Shown here: positions 7,484 through 15,252 of the stretch, one piece after another
How the letters are laid out: each line of letters begins with the position of its first letter
Position numbering within the stretch: position 1 is the first letter of the stretch
Assembly (NCBI GenBank): GCA_020217115.1
Contig: JAIWOA010000061.1
Coordinates: forward strand, 1 to 18,656
Source of the DNA: Calditerrivibrio sp.
Lineage (GTDB): Bacteria > Chrysiogenota > Deferribacteres > Deferribacterales > Calditerrivibrionaceae
DNA length: 18,656 nucleotides
Direction: 5' to 3'
Notes under the pieces: model-generated
What the model was told of the DNA's origin: nothing
What the model saw: the letters and a program-made list of their open reading frames with translations, nothing else
Database searches by the model: none
Position numbers and translations under genes: made by a program

Positions 7484-8262
7484 AGGGATCTTATTTTACC
7501 TCCATCCACATAGATTGTTGCCCCTGTCACATATGAAGATGCATCGGATAAGAGAAATGCACCAACCTTACCAATCTCATTTATACTACCGTACCTGAGC
7601 AGAGGTATCTGAGATTCTTCAATTCTCCTTTGTTCATCTACAGATATACCTTTGTTTGTAGCATTTATAATGTCTAATGATTTTACTCTCTCTGTGTATA
7701 TTCTACCGGGAGCTATATTATTTACCCTTATATTGTATTTCCCAAGGGTTAATGATAGTGACTTTACAAGGCTTGAAACACCTGATCTGAAAACATTGGA
7801 TAACAATAAAACATCTATAGGTTCTTTTATCGATGTGGATGTGATTGTTAAGATAGATCCCTTCCCCTGTTTTTTCATATAAGGCAATACCTCCCGTATC
7901 ATTCTAACAGAACTCATAAGGGTTAGGTTATATCCACTCAGCCAATCCTCTTCCGTCAGATCCTCAAAAAAACCTGGCTTTGGTCCTCCAGCATTTATAA
8001 GTAATCCATCTGCAGTTTTGTATTTTGAGATTGAATGCTTTACCCAATCTTGTATATCCGATAATTTTGATGCATCCATTACAAAATATGTAACATCTGT
8101 ATATCTGCTTAGTTGTTCAGCAGCTTTTTTAAGATCCTCCTCATTTCTGCTTGCAATTGATAGTAGTGCCCCCTCCTTTGCTACCTCCTCAGCAATACCA
8201 TAACCTATACCTTTACTTGAAGCAGAAAGGAGTATTACTTTCCCTTTTAAACCTATATCCAT
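7480..8262 (-). CDS. atypical short-chain dehydrogenase/reductase lacking the catalytic Tyr/Lys
   Basis: Rossmann-fold SDR of 260 residues, usually annotated as 3-oxoacyl-ACP reductase-like. The dinucleotide loop SASSKGIGYGIA (13-24) and NAGGP (90-94, for NNAG) are present, as is APGRIYT (184-190). By spacing with E. coli FabG (S138, Y151, K155) the active-site residues are S142, S155 and R159: Ser is kept, but Tyr and Lys are replaced. A known SDR subgroup has a similarly imperfect tetrad, so this is a family trait rather than damage; the reaction is unknown. The start has AGGAG eight bases upstream, inside the end of the KPR-Nudix gene, and the two genes are 3 bases apart, so it is the last gene of the clpC operon. 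Confidence 0.88.
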   Translation of the reverse strand: MDIGLKGKVILLSASSKGIGYGIAEEVAKEGALLSIASRNEEDLKKAAEQLSRYTDVTYFVMDASKLSDIQDWVKHSISKYKTADGLLINAGGPKPGFFEDLTEEDWLSGYNLTLMSSVRMIREVLPYMKKQGKGSILTITSTSIKEPIDVLLLSNVFRSGVSSLVKSLSLTLGKYNIRVNNIAPGRIYTERVKSLDIINATNKGISVDEQRRIEESQIPLLRYGSINEIGKVGAFLLSDASSYVTGATIYVDGGKIRSL

Positions 8263-8265
8263 AAC

Positions 8266-9573
8266 TTATTCTCCTGAAATCTTCTTTATAAAATCTTCTA
8301 TTATCTGTCGGTGATCAAAGGCTATATTCTCAGGTAGATTATCTATAGGAAAAAAGCGGGCATCCTTTGCATCATCCTGAGGCGTCGGTTTTTCATCTGA
8401 AAATGTATAGTAGACTGTTCCAATTGTATGGAATCTCGGATCCCTCTCTGGATCTGAATATATCCCAAGAAAATTTATTCTATCGGCAACGATACCAGTT
8501 TCTTCCAGCAATTCCCTTTTCGCAGCATCTTCAACCCTTTCCCCATAATCTATAAATCCTCCGGGGATAGCCCAGCCATAGGGGGGATTTCTCCTTTCAA
8601 TCAAAAGTATCTCATTTTTTGAGTTGTAAACAATTACATCCACAGTTGGTTTGGGTGGGTATATATAGTGTTTCCCATATTTAAATTTTAGCAGATTATA
8701 GACAGTTTCAGTGTATGGTGCAGAAGAACCTATACTCCTCAACTTTTCAATTACCGGGAGCATGATCCCATCAATCTCAGGTGTTTTTAGTTTCTGAATG
8801 TCTTGAAACATACTTGTTTTATAGTCATAGAGTTTACCACTGACATCCATTACCTTTCTAAGATACTCCTCTTCAATCTTAATCCCTTGAGTTTCAGCTG
8901 CCATAACCCCTTCATCAAGCATTTTTCCCATGATATATCTGCTATTTTGGGAATCTACAAGTCTGCCGCAGGTTGCTTCAAGGAGTGCAGATAGTGGATT
9001 AAACACAAGGTTCCATAGAAGTTTTTTCCATGCTACATATCTTATATTGTCAGATATTGTACATGGAATATTTATTTCATCAAAAAGTTTTTTTACATTA
9101 TTCAGATCTTCAGAGGTTACCTTTTCATCAATACTTCCAATTATAACTCTCCCCTCAGCAGAATGATTTAATACTGCTGGTGATTCTACAGATATACCGA
9201 TAAATACTGAGGCTGCAATAATTTTTGATGTGGGAAAATGTTTTTTTATGAGATCTGGGTTATCCACACCATTTTGTAGTGAAACGATGATAGTTTCATC
9301 TTTTATATGTTTTTTTATAATTTCACAAGCTGCTTCAGTATCCTGTGACTTAGTGGATATAAATATTATATCGTAGATTGATGATGGTTTATCTGAGGCT
9401 GATACCCCTATTTCTATATCACCAAATAGATGGCTTTTCACAAAAAGCTTCCCTGTCTTCTTCATTGCTTCAAGGTGTTTACCCCTTGCTATAAGGTGAA
9501 CCTGATGATTTTTTCCCATAAGGCCACAAAAAAAACTACCTACAGCTCCTGCTCCAATGCAGAGTATCTCCAT
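8266..9573 (-). CDS. ketopantoate reductase (PanE/ApbA)-Nudix hydrolase fusion
   Basis: A 435-residue two-domain protein. Residues 1 to about 300 form a 2-dehydropantoate 2-reductase: GAGAVG (7-12) binds NADPH; K184, N188 and E266 match E. coli K176, N180 and E256, so the reductase looks active (pantoate synthesis for CoA). Residues about 308-435 are a Nudix domain with a perfect box at 339-361 (G339, E345, R353, E354, E357, E358, G360). The joint is a short linker, KHYIYPPKPT, in one uninterrupted frame. Nudix substrate is unknown; ADP-ribose, NAD(P)H or CoA-type pyrophosphates are options. The AGGGG ribosome site overlaps the clpC stop 8 bases upstream, so it is read with clpC. Similar length to the sum of both families, so no truncation. 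Confidence 0.93.
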   Translation of the reverse strand: MEILCIGAGAVGSFFCGLMGKNHQVHLIARGKHLEAMKKTGKLFVKSHLFGDIEIGVSASDKPSSIYDIIFISTKSQDTEAACEIIKKHIKDETIIVSLQNGVDNPDLIKKHFPTSKIIAASVFIGISVESPAVLNHSAEGRVIIGSIDEKVTSEDLNNVKKLFDEINIPCTISDNIRYVAWKKLLWNLVFNPLSALLEATCGRLVDSQNSRYIMGKMLDEGVMAAETQGIKIEEEYLRKVMDVSGKLYDYKTSMFQDIQKLKTPEIDGIMLPVIEKLRSIGSSAPYTETVYNLLKFKYGKHYIYPPKPTVDVIVYNSKNEILLIERRNPPYGWAIPGGFIDYGERVEDAAKRELLEETGIVADRINFLGIYSDPERDPRFHTIGTVYYTFSDEKPTPQDDAKDARFFPIDNLPENIAFDHRQIIEDFIKKISGE

Positions 9574-9581
9574 TTTATCCC

Positions 9582-11978
9582 CTATTTAAAAATAATTTTA
9601 TTATTTGATACAGTTAATTTTATATTTTTTCTATTCTGAAATTTACCATTTATCAAAATATCACTGAGGGGTTCTTCAATATATCTCGTTATGATTCTCC
9701 TCAGAGGTCTTGCTCCATAATTGTAGTCATACTCCTGTTTTAACAAGAAATCTTTTACTGAATCGTCGATGGAGATTTTTTTGTTTAGTTTTGATAAAAG
9801 TTCATTTATTTCATTTATATAATTTTCTATAATTTGATATAGAGAATCTCTTGCAAGTGGTTTAAATACCACTACAGCATCTATCCTGTTTAAAAGCTCA
9901 GGTTTTAAATACCCCTTTAGCTCCTTATCTGCAGAGTTTTTAAAATCTTCATAATCGATACTAAAATCTTCTGTGTAACCAAAGCCAAGCTTTTTTCTAT
10001 CAAAAAATGATTTTGTTCCTATGTTGGATGTCATTATTACAATTGTATTTTTAAAGGAGCATCTTCTCCCATAGGAGTCTGTTACAAATCCTTCGTCAAG
10101 TATCTGTAGGAGTATATTTAAAACATCTGGATGTGCTTTTTCTATCTCATCAAACAGAACTACGCTGTATGGCCTCTGCCTTACCTGTTCCGTTAATGTT
10201 CCACCTTCATCATATCCTACATATCCCGGTGGAGCTCCAAAGAGTCTTGATACATTGAACTTTTCCATATATTCACTCATATCGACTCTTATTAGAGCAT
10301 CTTCTTTACCGAAAAGATGTTTTGCAAGCTGTTTCGTTAGCTCAGTTTTCCCTACACCAGTAGGTCCTAAAAATATAAAACTTCCCAGAGGTTTTTTGGG
10401 GTTTGAGATTCCAGCATAGCTACGTTTTATTGTATTTACAACCATTGATACTGCTTCATCCTGCCCAATTATCGATGTTAAAAGCTTATCTTTAAGAGAT
10501 CTTGCCTTTTCAATATCTGAAGACTTTATGTTTGCAAGTTCCACTTTAGAGTTTGAAGCCACCACCTCATTGATATCTTCCTCTTTCAGCTCTAAATAGT
10601 TATGCTTAACATCCTCCACCCAGCTGTTATATATTATACGATACATCTCTCCAAAGGTTTCAATTTCATTTGTAAGGGACTGAGCTCTTCTTGTATTTCC
10701 TGAAGATAAGGCATCCTTTTTCTTTACCAGTAACCTGTTCAATTTTTCCTTGATATCCTTTAGATCTTTTGGGTATTTCTCTTTCTGCAGTTTCACCTTT
10801 GATAAGGCCTCATCCATTATATCTATAGATTTATCAGGCTGAAATCGATCCAGGATATATCTATCTGTCAGATAAACTATCTTTTTTATCAAGTCCTCTG
10901 AAATATATACTTTGTGAAATTCTTCATATCTACTTTTTATCCCACGTAGTATTTCCACTGTTGCTTCAGAATCTGGGGGATCCAGATAAATTGGCTGAAA
11001 TCTTCTTTCCAGAGCAGCATCCTTTTGAAAATGTTTCCTGTATTCCGATACTGTAGTTGCCCCTATACACTGGAAACTTCCCCTTACCAGAGATGGTTTT
11101 AAGATATTTGCAGCATCAAGAGAACCTTCTGCTGATCCAGCACCGATAATTGTATGTATCTCGTCAATAAAAAGTATGATATTTTTGCTATTTTCTATCT
11201 CCTTGATAAGGTTTTGCATCCTTTCTTCAAATTGCCCACGATACTTTGTTCCTGCTATAAGGTTACCAACATTAAGGGAGATAACCCTCTTATTCCTTAT
11301 CGATAGAGGAACTTCGGCTGATGCTATCTTTGATGCAAGCCCCTCCACTATAGCTGTTTTTCCAACCCCAGGTTCACCTATTATGATGGCATTGTTTTTA
11401 ATTCTCCTCGAAAGTATTTGGGTAAGTTTTTCTATTTCAGGATCCCTTTTTATGACTGGATCTATCTTATTTTCCATGGCAAGTTTTGTAATATCTTCAC
11501 AGTAAAGGTCTACCGTTGGAGTCTGTGATTTTGGCTTTTGAGAATCATCCTTTATAGATCTGATCTCTTCCCTTAAAGAGTTTAGTTCAAAGCCATATTT
11601 ATGAAGTATATGGGACGCTTTTCCGTTTTTTTCTCTTATCAGGCCCAATAGAATATGTTCAGGCTGGATATATTTTTCCCCCATAGTAGTTGCTTCCTCT
11701 AAAGCATATTCGAGGGATTTTTTGGAACTTATACTAAAAGGCATGCTCCCTTTAATGAAGGATTGTTTATCTTTTTCTGCATATTTTTTTATATCTTCCA
11801 TCAGTACTTCCACATCTATATCATGGGATAAAATCAGATCATATACCCTTCCTGTCTTTTCCTTTAATATCCCCAACAGGAGATGTTCTGTATCAATTGA
11901 GGGGCTTGACATTTTTTCAGCTTCATCCCTTGAGTAGAGTATGGCACGTCTTGTTCTATCTGTAAAAAGATCAAACAT
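9582..11978 (-). CDS. clpC: ClpC-type AAA+ protease ATPase subunit
   Basis: Class I Clp/Hsp100 unfoldase (798 residues). Two Clp-N repeats lie at about 4-65 and 80-140. D1 has Walker A GEPGVGKT (201-208) and Walker B ILFIDE (268-273). A short coiled-coil middle/UVR-like segment at about 405-445, absent from ClpA and far shorter than in ClpB, points to ClpC. D2 has Walker A GPTGVGKT (538-545), Walker B VVLFDE (606-611) and the GAPPGYVGYDEGG pore loop (581-593). The tripeptide LGF at 664-666 is in the place of the ClpP-binding loop, so it should work with ClpP, which is not in the window. It heads the operon with the KPR-Nudix and SDR genes, behind a TTGACA promoter. The ATG follows an AAAGGT-like site. 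Confidence 0.95.
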   Translation of the reverse strand: MFDLFTDRTRRAILYSRDEAEKMSSPSIDTEHLLLGILKEKTGRVYDLILSHDIDVEVLMEDIKKYAEKDKQSFIKGSMPFSISSKKSLEYALEEATTMGEKYIQPEHILLGLIREKNGKASHILHKYGFELNSLREEIRSIKDDSQKPKSQTPTVDLYCEDITKLAMENKIDPVIKRDPEIEKLTQILSRRIKNNAIIIGEPGVGKTAIVEGLASKIASAEVPLSIRNKRVISLNVGNLIAGTKYRGQFEERMQNLIKEIENSKNIILFIDEIHTIIGAGSAEGSLDAANILKPSLVRGSFQCIGATTVSEYRKHFQKDAALERRFQPIYLDPPDSEATVEILRGIKSRYEEFHKVYISEDLIKKIVYLTDRYILDRFQPDKSIDIMDEALSKVKLQKEKYPKDLKDIKEKLNRLLVKKKDALSSGNTRRAQSLTNEIETFGEMYRIIYNSWVEDVKHNYLELKEEDINEVVASNSKVELANIKSSDIEKARSLKDKLLTSIIGQDEAVSMVVNTIKRSYAGISNPKKPLGSFIFLGPTGVGKTELTKQLAKHLFGKEDALIRVDMSEYMEKFNVSRLFGAPPGYVGYDEGGTLTEQVRQRPYSVVLFDEIEKAHPDVLNILLQILDEGFVTDSYGRRCSFKNTIVIMTSNIGTKSFFDRKKLGFGYTEDFSIDYEDFKNSADKELKGYLKPELLNRIDAVVVFKPLARDSLYQIIENYINEINELLSKLNKKISIDDSVKDFLLKQEYDYNYGARPLRRIITRYIEEPLSDILINGKFQNRKNIKLTVSNNKIIFK

Positions 11979-12008
11979 AATTTTACCTTTTAATATTTAT
12001 ATTTTTAT

Positions 12009-12039
12009 ATTATAATAATCTAAGAAGAATTAATGTCAA
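12009..12039 (-). promoter_or_regulatory. sigma70-like promoter for the clpC operon
   Basis: On the minus strand a perfect -35 TTGACA (12039-12034) is followed by either TATTAT (12017-12012, 16-base spacer) or TATAAT (12014-12009, 19-base spacer). It sits in the 79-base gap to the divergent HD-GYP gene. On the plus strand TATAAT also occurs at 12011-12016, but with no good -35, so the promoter of the HD-GYP gene probably overlaps this one. Confidence 0.6.
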
Positions 12040-12057
12040 GGATATCTGGGGGTAGGT

Positions 12058-13281
12058 ATGTTAAAAAAGATCTCGGTGGATGATTTAAAGCCCGGTATGG
12101 TGGTGTTAAAATGTGATAAGGAGTGGTTGAGGCTGGCTTTTTTTGGTAGGTCTATAGAGAATCTCGATATAATAAAAATTCTTAAGAATTATGGAGTTAC
12201 GTACGTATACATAGAATCTGATAATGAAATAGCGGAGGAAAATAGTTTAAAAAATGATCCTGAGGGGGATCTTTTTGTAAATAGTAACGATACCAAAAAA
12301 TATTCTGCAACTATAGAAAATGTAAGTTATATCCAGCGTATCTATAAAACAACCCTAGAGATCGTTTCTGATATTATGAATGATCTTAGAAATGGTGGCG
12401 AGATATTTTATGAAGATGTTTCAATGGTTGTGGAACAGTTTCTGGAGGAGTGCTTCAAGCGCCCTAACCTTGTGGCAAGCGTAGCAAGAATAAAAAATAT
12501 TGAAGATTATGAATTGAGCCATGCTATGAATGTCTCAGTTCTCAATATGGCTCTGGCAAGAAGGATGGGGATGGATATCGAAGAGATGAAATTGATTGGT
12601 ATAGGTGGTCTCTTGCATGATATAGGTAAGGTAAAAATTCCCAAAACTATTCTGGACAAGCCCGGCAAGCTTACTGAAGAGGAGTTTAATATAGTTAAGA
12701 TGCACCCTAAGTATGGAGCTGATATGTTAAAAAATAGGTTTCCAAAAATGGTAACTGAATGTGTGTTGTTCCACCATGAAAAGGCTAATGGTACAGGGTA
12801 CCCCTTTAACCTGAAGGATATGCAGATTCCGAAATGTGCTAAGATAACTTCTGTTTCAGATGTTTACGATGCATTGACAAGTGATAAGGTTTACAGAGAT
12901 GGGTCTTCGGCCCCTAAAGCTATATCTGAGATGTTACATTCAGCAGGTTTACAATTTAACAATATTCTAATAAAACTTTTTGTTGAAATAATGGGTGGTT
13001 ATCCGTCAGGTACACTTGTACTCCTCGACACTGGAGAATTGGCTGTGGTATTTAAGGAGAATAATAAGGATCCAAAATTTCCACTGGTAGTTGTGATTAC
13101 AGATAAAAACCAAAAGAATATTAACCCTTACCTGTTTGATCTTAGTGAGTATAATTTATTGACAAAAAAGCCTTATAAAACTATATTAGCACCTCTGGAT
13201 AATAAAAAATATAATGTAGATCCCAACAGGGTAATAGATATGTTTACAAATTCAACCTCGATGGAGGAAAGGTATGGATAG
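12058..13281 (+). CDS. HD-GYP domain protein with DUF3391-like N-terminus (probable c-di-GMP phosphodiesterase)
   Basis: A 407-residue cytoplasmic protein. Residues 1 to about 120 resemble the DUF3391 domain often found before HD-GYP; the HD-GYP domain spans about 140-325. It keeps HDIGK (187-191, metal ligands H187 and D188), the downstream H residues in MHPKYGADML, and HHEKANGTGYP (239-249), where GYP is intact though the usual Asp of DGTGYP is Asn (N244). SVSDVYDALTSDKVYR (265-280) completes the signature. Expected role: hydrolysis of cyclic di-GMP. There is no GGDEF partner or receiver domain here. The ribosome site is G-rich (GGGGGTAGGT). Its stop overlaps the next ATG. It leads a four-gene plus-strand operon. 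Confidence 0.9.
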   Translation: MLKKISVDDLKPGMVVLKCDKEWLRLAFFGRSIENLDIIKILKNYGVTYVYIESDNEIAEENSLKNDPEGDLFVNSNDTKKYSATIENVSYIQRIYKTTLEIVSDIMNDLRNGGEIFYEDVSMVVEQFLEECFKRPNLVASVARIKNIEDYELSHAMNVSVLNMALARRMGMDIEEMKLIGIGGLLHDIGKVKIPKTILDKPGKLTEEEFNIVKMHPKYGADMLKNRFPKMVTECVLFHHEKANGTGYPFNLKDMQIPKCAKITSVSDVYDALTSDKVYRDGSSAPKAISEMLHSAGLQFNNILIKLFVEIMGGYPSGTLVLLDTGELAVVFKENNKDPKFPLVVVITDKNQKNINPYLFDLSEYNLLTKKPYKTILAPLDNKKYNVDPNRVIDMFTNSTSMEERYG

Positions 13282-13801
13282 AAATTTTTTTGCAGTTACA
13301 TTTGTTGCCGAAGATAGACCAGGTATTGTTGCAGAAGTTACAAAGATCCTTTTTGATAACGGTTTTAATATTGAGGATTCCAGTTCTACACTCCTCAGGG
13401 GTATTTTTTCCATGATACTTATTATAAGTAGAAAAGAGGATTGTAATACAGATTTTATAGAAGATATCTTTTCGAGTTTAAAATATATGACCACAAGTGT
13501 GAAAAGGGTTGAACGGGATTTTACACCATTTAATGGTGACAGCTATTCTATATCAGTTTATGGTGCAGATAAGGCTGGAATTGTATATAAAGTATCAAAA
13601 TTTTTTGCAGATAAGGGTATAAATATCCTTGATCTTCAAACAAAGGTTGCTGGAAAAGAGGGGAAGCCTATATATATTATGGTTATGGAAGTTGCTGTTC
13701 CGGAGGATGTTCGCTCTGGTTGGTTGGATGAATTGAAATTATTGTCCAGGGAGGTCGGAGTTGATATTAATGCCAAATCTATTGAAACATTTGAGTTTTA
13801 A
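13274..13801 (+). CDS. double ACT-domain protein (GcvR-like)
   Basis: A 175-residue protein made of two ACT domains, at about 6-80 and 91-170, each with the DRPGI/DKAGI-type loop that binds small ligands such as amino acids (EDRPGIVAEV at 13-22; ADKAGIVYKV at 98-107). This arrangement matches the GcvR family of glycine cleavage regulators. No DNA-binding or catalytic domain is present, so it probably acts through a partner; the ligand is unknown. The start lies eight bases before the HD-GYP stop, with a strong GGAGG at 13263-13267. Its TAA is directly followed by the def ATG (TAAATG). Confidence 0.88.
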   Translation: MDRNFFAVTFVAEDRPGIVAEVTKILFDNGFNIEDSSSTLLRGIFSMILIISRKEDCNTDFIEDIFSSLKYMTTSVKRVERDFTPFNGDSYSISVYGADKAGIVYKVSKFFADKGINILDLQTKVAGKEGKPIYIMVMEVAVPEDVRSGWLDELKLLSREVGVDINAKSIETFEF

Positions 13802-14305
13802 ATGGCTGTAAGGGAAGTTTTGACATATCCTAACCCCCTTTTAAAGGAGGTTTCGGAGGAAGTTCAGGAGATAGATGAGCATGTTAAATCTGTTATTCAG
13901 GATCTTAAGGATACAATGGAGGATTCTGGTCATTCGGTAGGTATAGCTGCTCCCCAGATAGGTGAACTTATAAGGATCATTGTAGTTGACCCTTCTAAAA
14001 ATAGTAGATGCAAGGAACACCATGGCCCCAATGTGATGATAAATCCTGAAATAGTTAAGTGGGAAGGATTGACACAGTTTCGTGAAGGTTGTATGAGTGT
14101 CCCTGATTATACCGGCAATGTTGCAAGGGCAGAGAAGATAGTTGTACAGTTTCTTGATGAATCTGGAGAACAAAAAGTTTTTGAAACCTCTGGTTTTGAA
14201 GCTATTTTAATACAGCATGAAATAGATCACCTTGATGGTGTACTGTTTATAGACAGAATAATATCCAAAAGAACCGATCTATTCAGAAGGAAGAATTACA
14301 AATGA
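13802..14305 (+). CDS. def: peptide deformylase
   Basis: Iron (or zinc) metallohydrolase of 167 residues that removes the formyl group from new proteins. The three family motifs are present: VGIAAPQ (46-52; G-x-G-x-AAPQ with Ser in the first Gly place), EGCMSVP (95-101, metal ligand C97) and HEIDHLDG (139-146, ligands H139 and H143, catalytic E140). An insert with SKNSRCKEHHGP (about 65-76) lies between motifs one and two. It starts immediately after the ACT gene and ends ATGA-overlapped with the next gene. A methionyl-tRNA formyltransferase gene is not adjacent, unlike in many genomes. Confidence 0.97.
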   Translation: MAVREVLTYPNPLLKEVSEEVQEIDEHVKSVIQDLKDTMEDSGHSVGIAAPQIGELIRIIVVDPSKNSRCKEHHGPNVMINPEIVKWEGLTQFREGCMSVPDYTGNVARAEKIVVQFLDESGEQKVFETSGFEAILIQHEIDHLDGVLFIDRIISKRTDLFRRKNYK

Positions 14306-15252
14306 GAAAGGTTGTGATAACTCAAAAATTACCCTATGAACTTGAAGATGATTTTAGAGGGTACCAATTGGTATACAATAGGGAAGATAGACAGATGGAT
14401 AGAGCAGATCTGTTGTTGTCTTTAAGAGATGCAGATGCTTTGATCTCGATGCTTTCTGATAAAATTGACAGGGAGCTGATAGATGCCGCCCCAGATTTAA
14501 AAATCATAAATAACTACGCTGTTGGCTATAACAATATAGATGTCGATTATGCAAAGGGTAAGGGGATTCTTGTCTGCAATACCCCCCATGTCTTAACAGA
14601 GACTACTGCAGAACTTGCTTTTGCCCTTATGATTTCAGTTGCAAGGAGAATAGTTGAGGCTGATAAGTTTACAAGAATGGGTAATTTTGTTGGCTGGACT
14701 CCAAACCTTTTTCTTGGAACTGATCTCTATAGAAAAAGGGTTGGGATATATGGTTTTGGAAGAATAGGGCAGGCCTTTGCAAGGTGTTGTCGTGGATTTG
14801 AGATGGATATTGTATACACTGGAAATACGAGAAAGTATGAAGCTGAGCTAAATCTTGGAGCGCGATTTGTAGATTTTGATGAATTAGTTAGTAGCTCAGA
14901 TTTTATAGTTGTGTTGGCTCCTTTGAATGAAAAGACAAAACATGCCTTTAATCTTGATACATTTAAAAAAATGAAAAAGACTGCTATATTTATAAATGCT
15001 GGCAGAGGTCCGATAGTAAAGGAATCTGATCTGGCATATGCATTGAAAAATGGGATTATCAGGGGTGCTGGCCTTGATGTTTATGAATATGAGCCTGAAA
15101 TATCTGAAGAACTTTTTGACCTTGATAACGTAATCCTTTTGCCCCATATAGGTAGTGCATCTGAGAGTACGAGGGAAGAGATGGCAAAATTGTGTATAAA
15201 CAGTGTGAAAAATTATCTTGAAAAGGGTATAATACCTGCCAACGTTATTTAA
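14302..15252 (+). CDS. D-isomer-specific 2-hydroxyacid dehydrogenase (glyoxylate/hydroxypyruvate reductase-like)
   Basis: NAD(P)-dependent oxidoreductase of 316 residues. The Rossmann motif GFGRIG (151-156) and catalytic residues R235 (INAGRGP), E264 (YEYEP) and H282 (LLPHIGSAS) have the same spacing as archaeal glyoxylate reductase (R241, E270, H288). It lacks the extra C-terminal ACT domain of SerA-type 3-phosphoglycerate dehydrogenase. Substrate could be glyoxylate, hydroxypyruvate or another 2-oxoacid; the neighbouring ACT protein hints at glycine/serine metabolism, but this is inference. The ATG overlaps the def stop (ATGA), with AGAAGGAAGAA upstream. It is the last gene of the operon; its stop codon shares TTAA with the methyltransferase on the other strand. 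Confidence 0.92.
   Translation: MRKVVITQKLPYELEDDFRGYQLVYNREDRQMDRADLLLSLRDADALISMLSDKIDRELIDAAPDLKIINNYAVGYNNIDVDYAKGKGILVCNTPHVLTETTAELAFALMISVARRIVEADKFTRMGNFVGWTPNLFLGTDLYRKRVGIYGFGRIGQAFARCCRGFEMDIVYTGNTRKYEAELNLGARFVDFDELVSSSDFIVVLAPLNEKTKHAFNLDTFKKMKKTAIFINAGRGPIVKESDLAYALKNGIIRGAGLDVYEYEPEISEELFDLDNVILLPHIGSASESTREEMAKLCINSVKNYLEKGIIPANVI

Noticed and set aside
11176..11505. A 109-codon plus-strand frame inside clpC
   Set aside because: It is the reverse-strand shadow of the D1 AAA domain; no independent evidence.
13841..14173. A 110-codon minus-strand frame inside def
   Set aside because: Antisense to an intact peptide deformylase with all motifs; no independent support.
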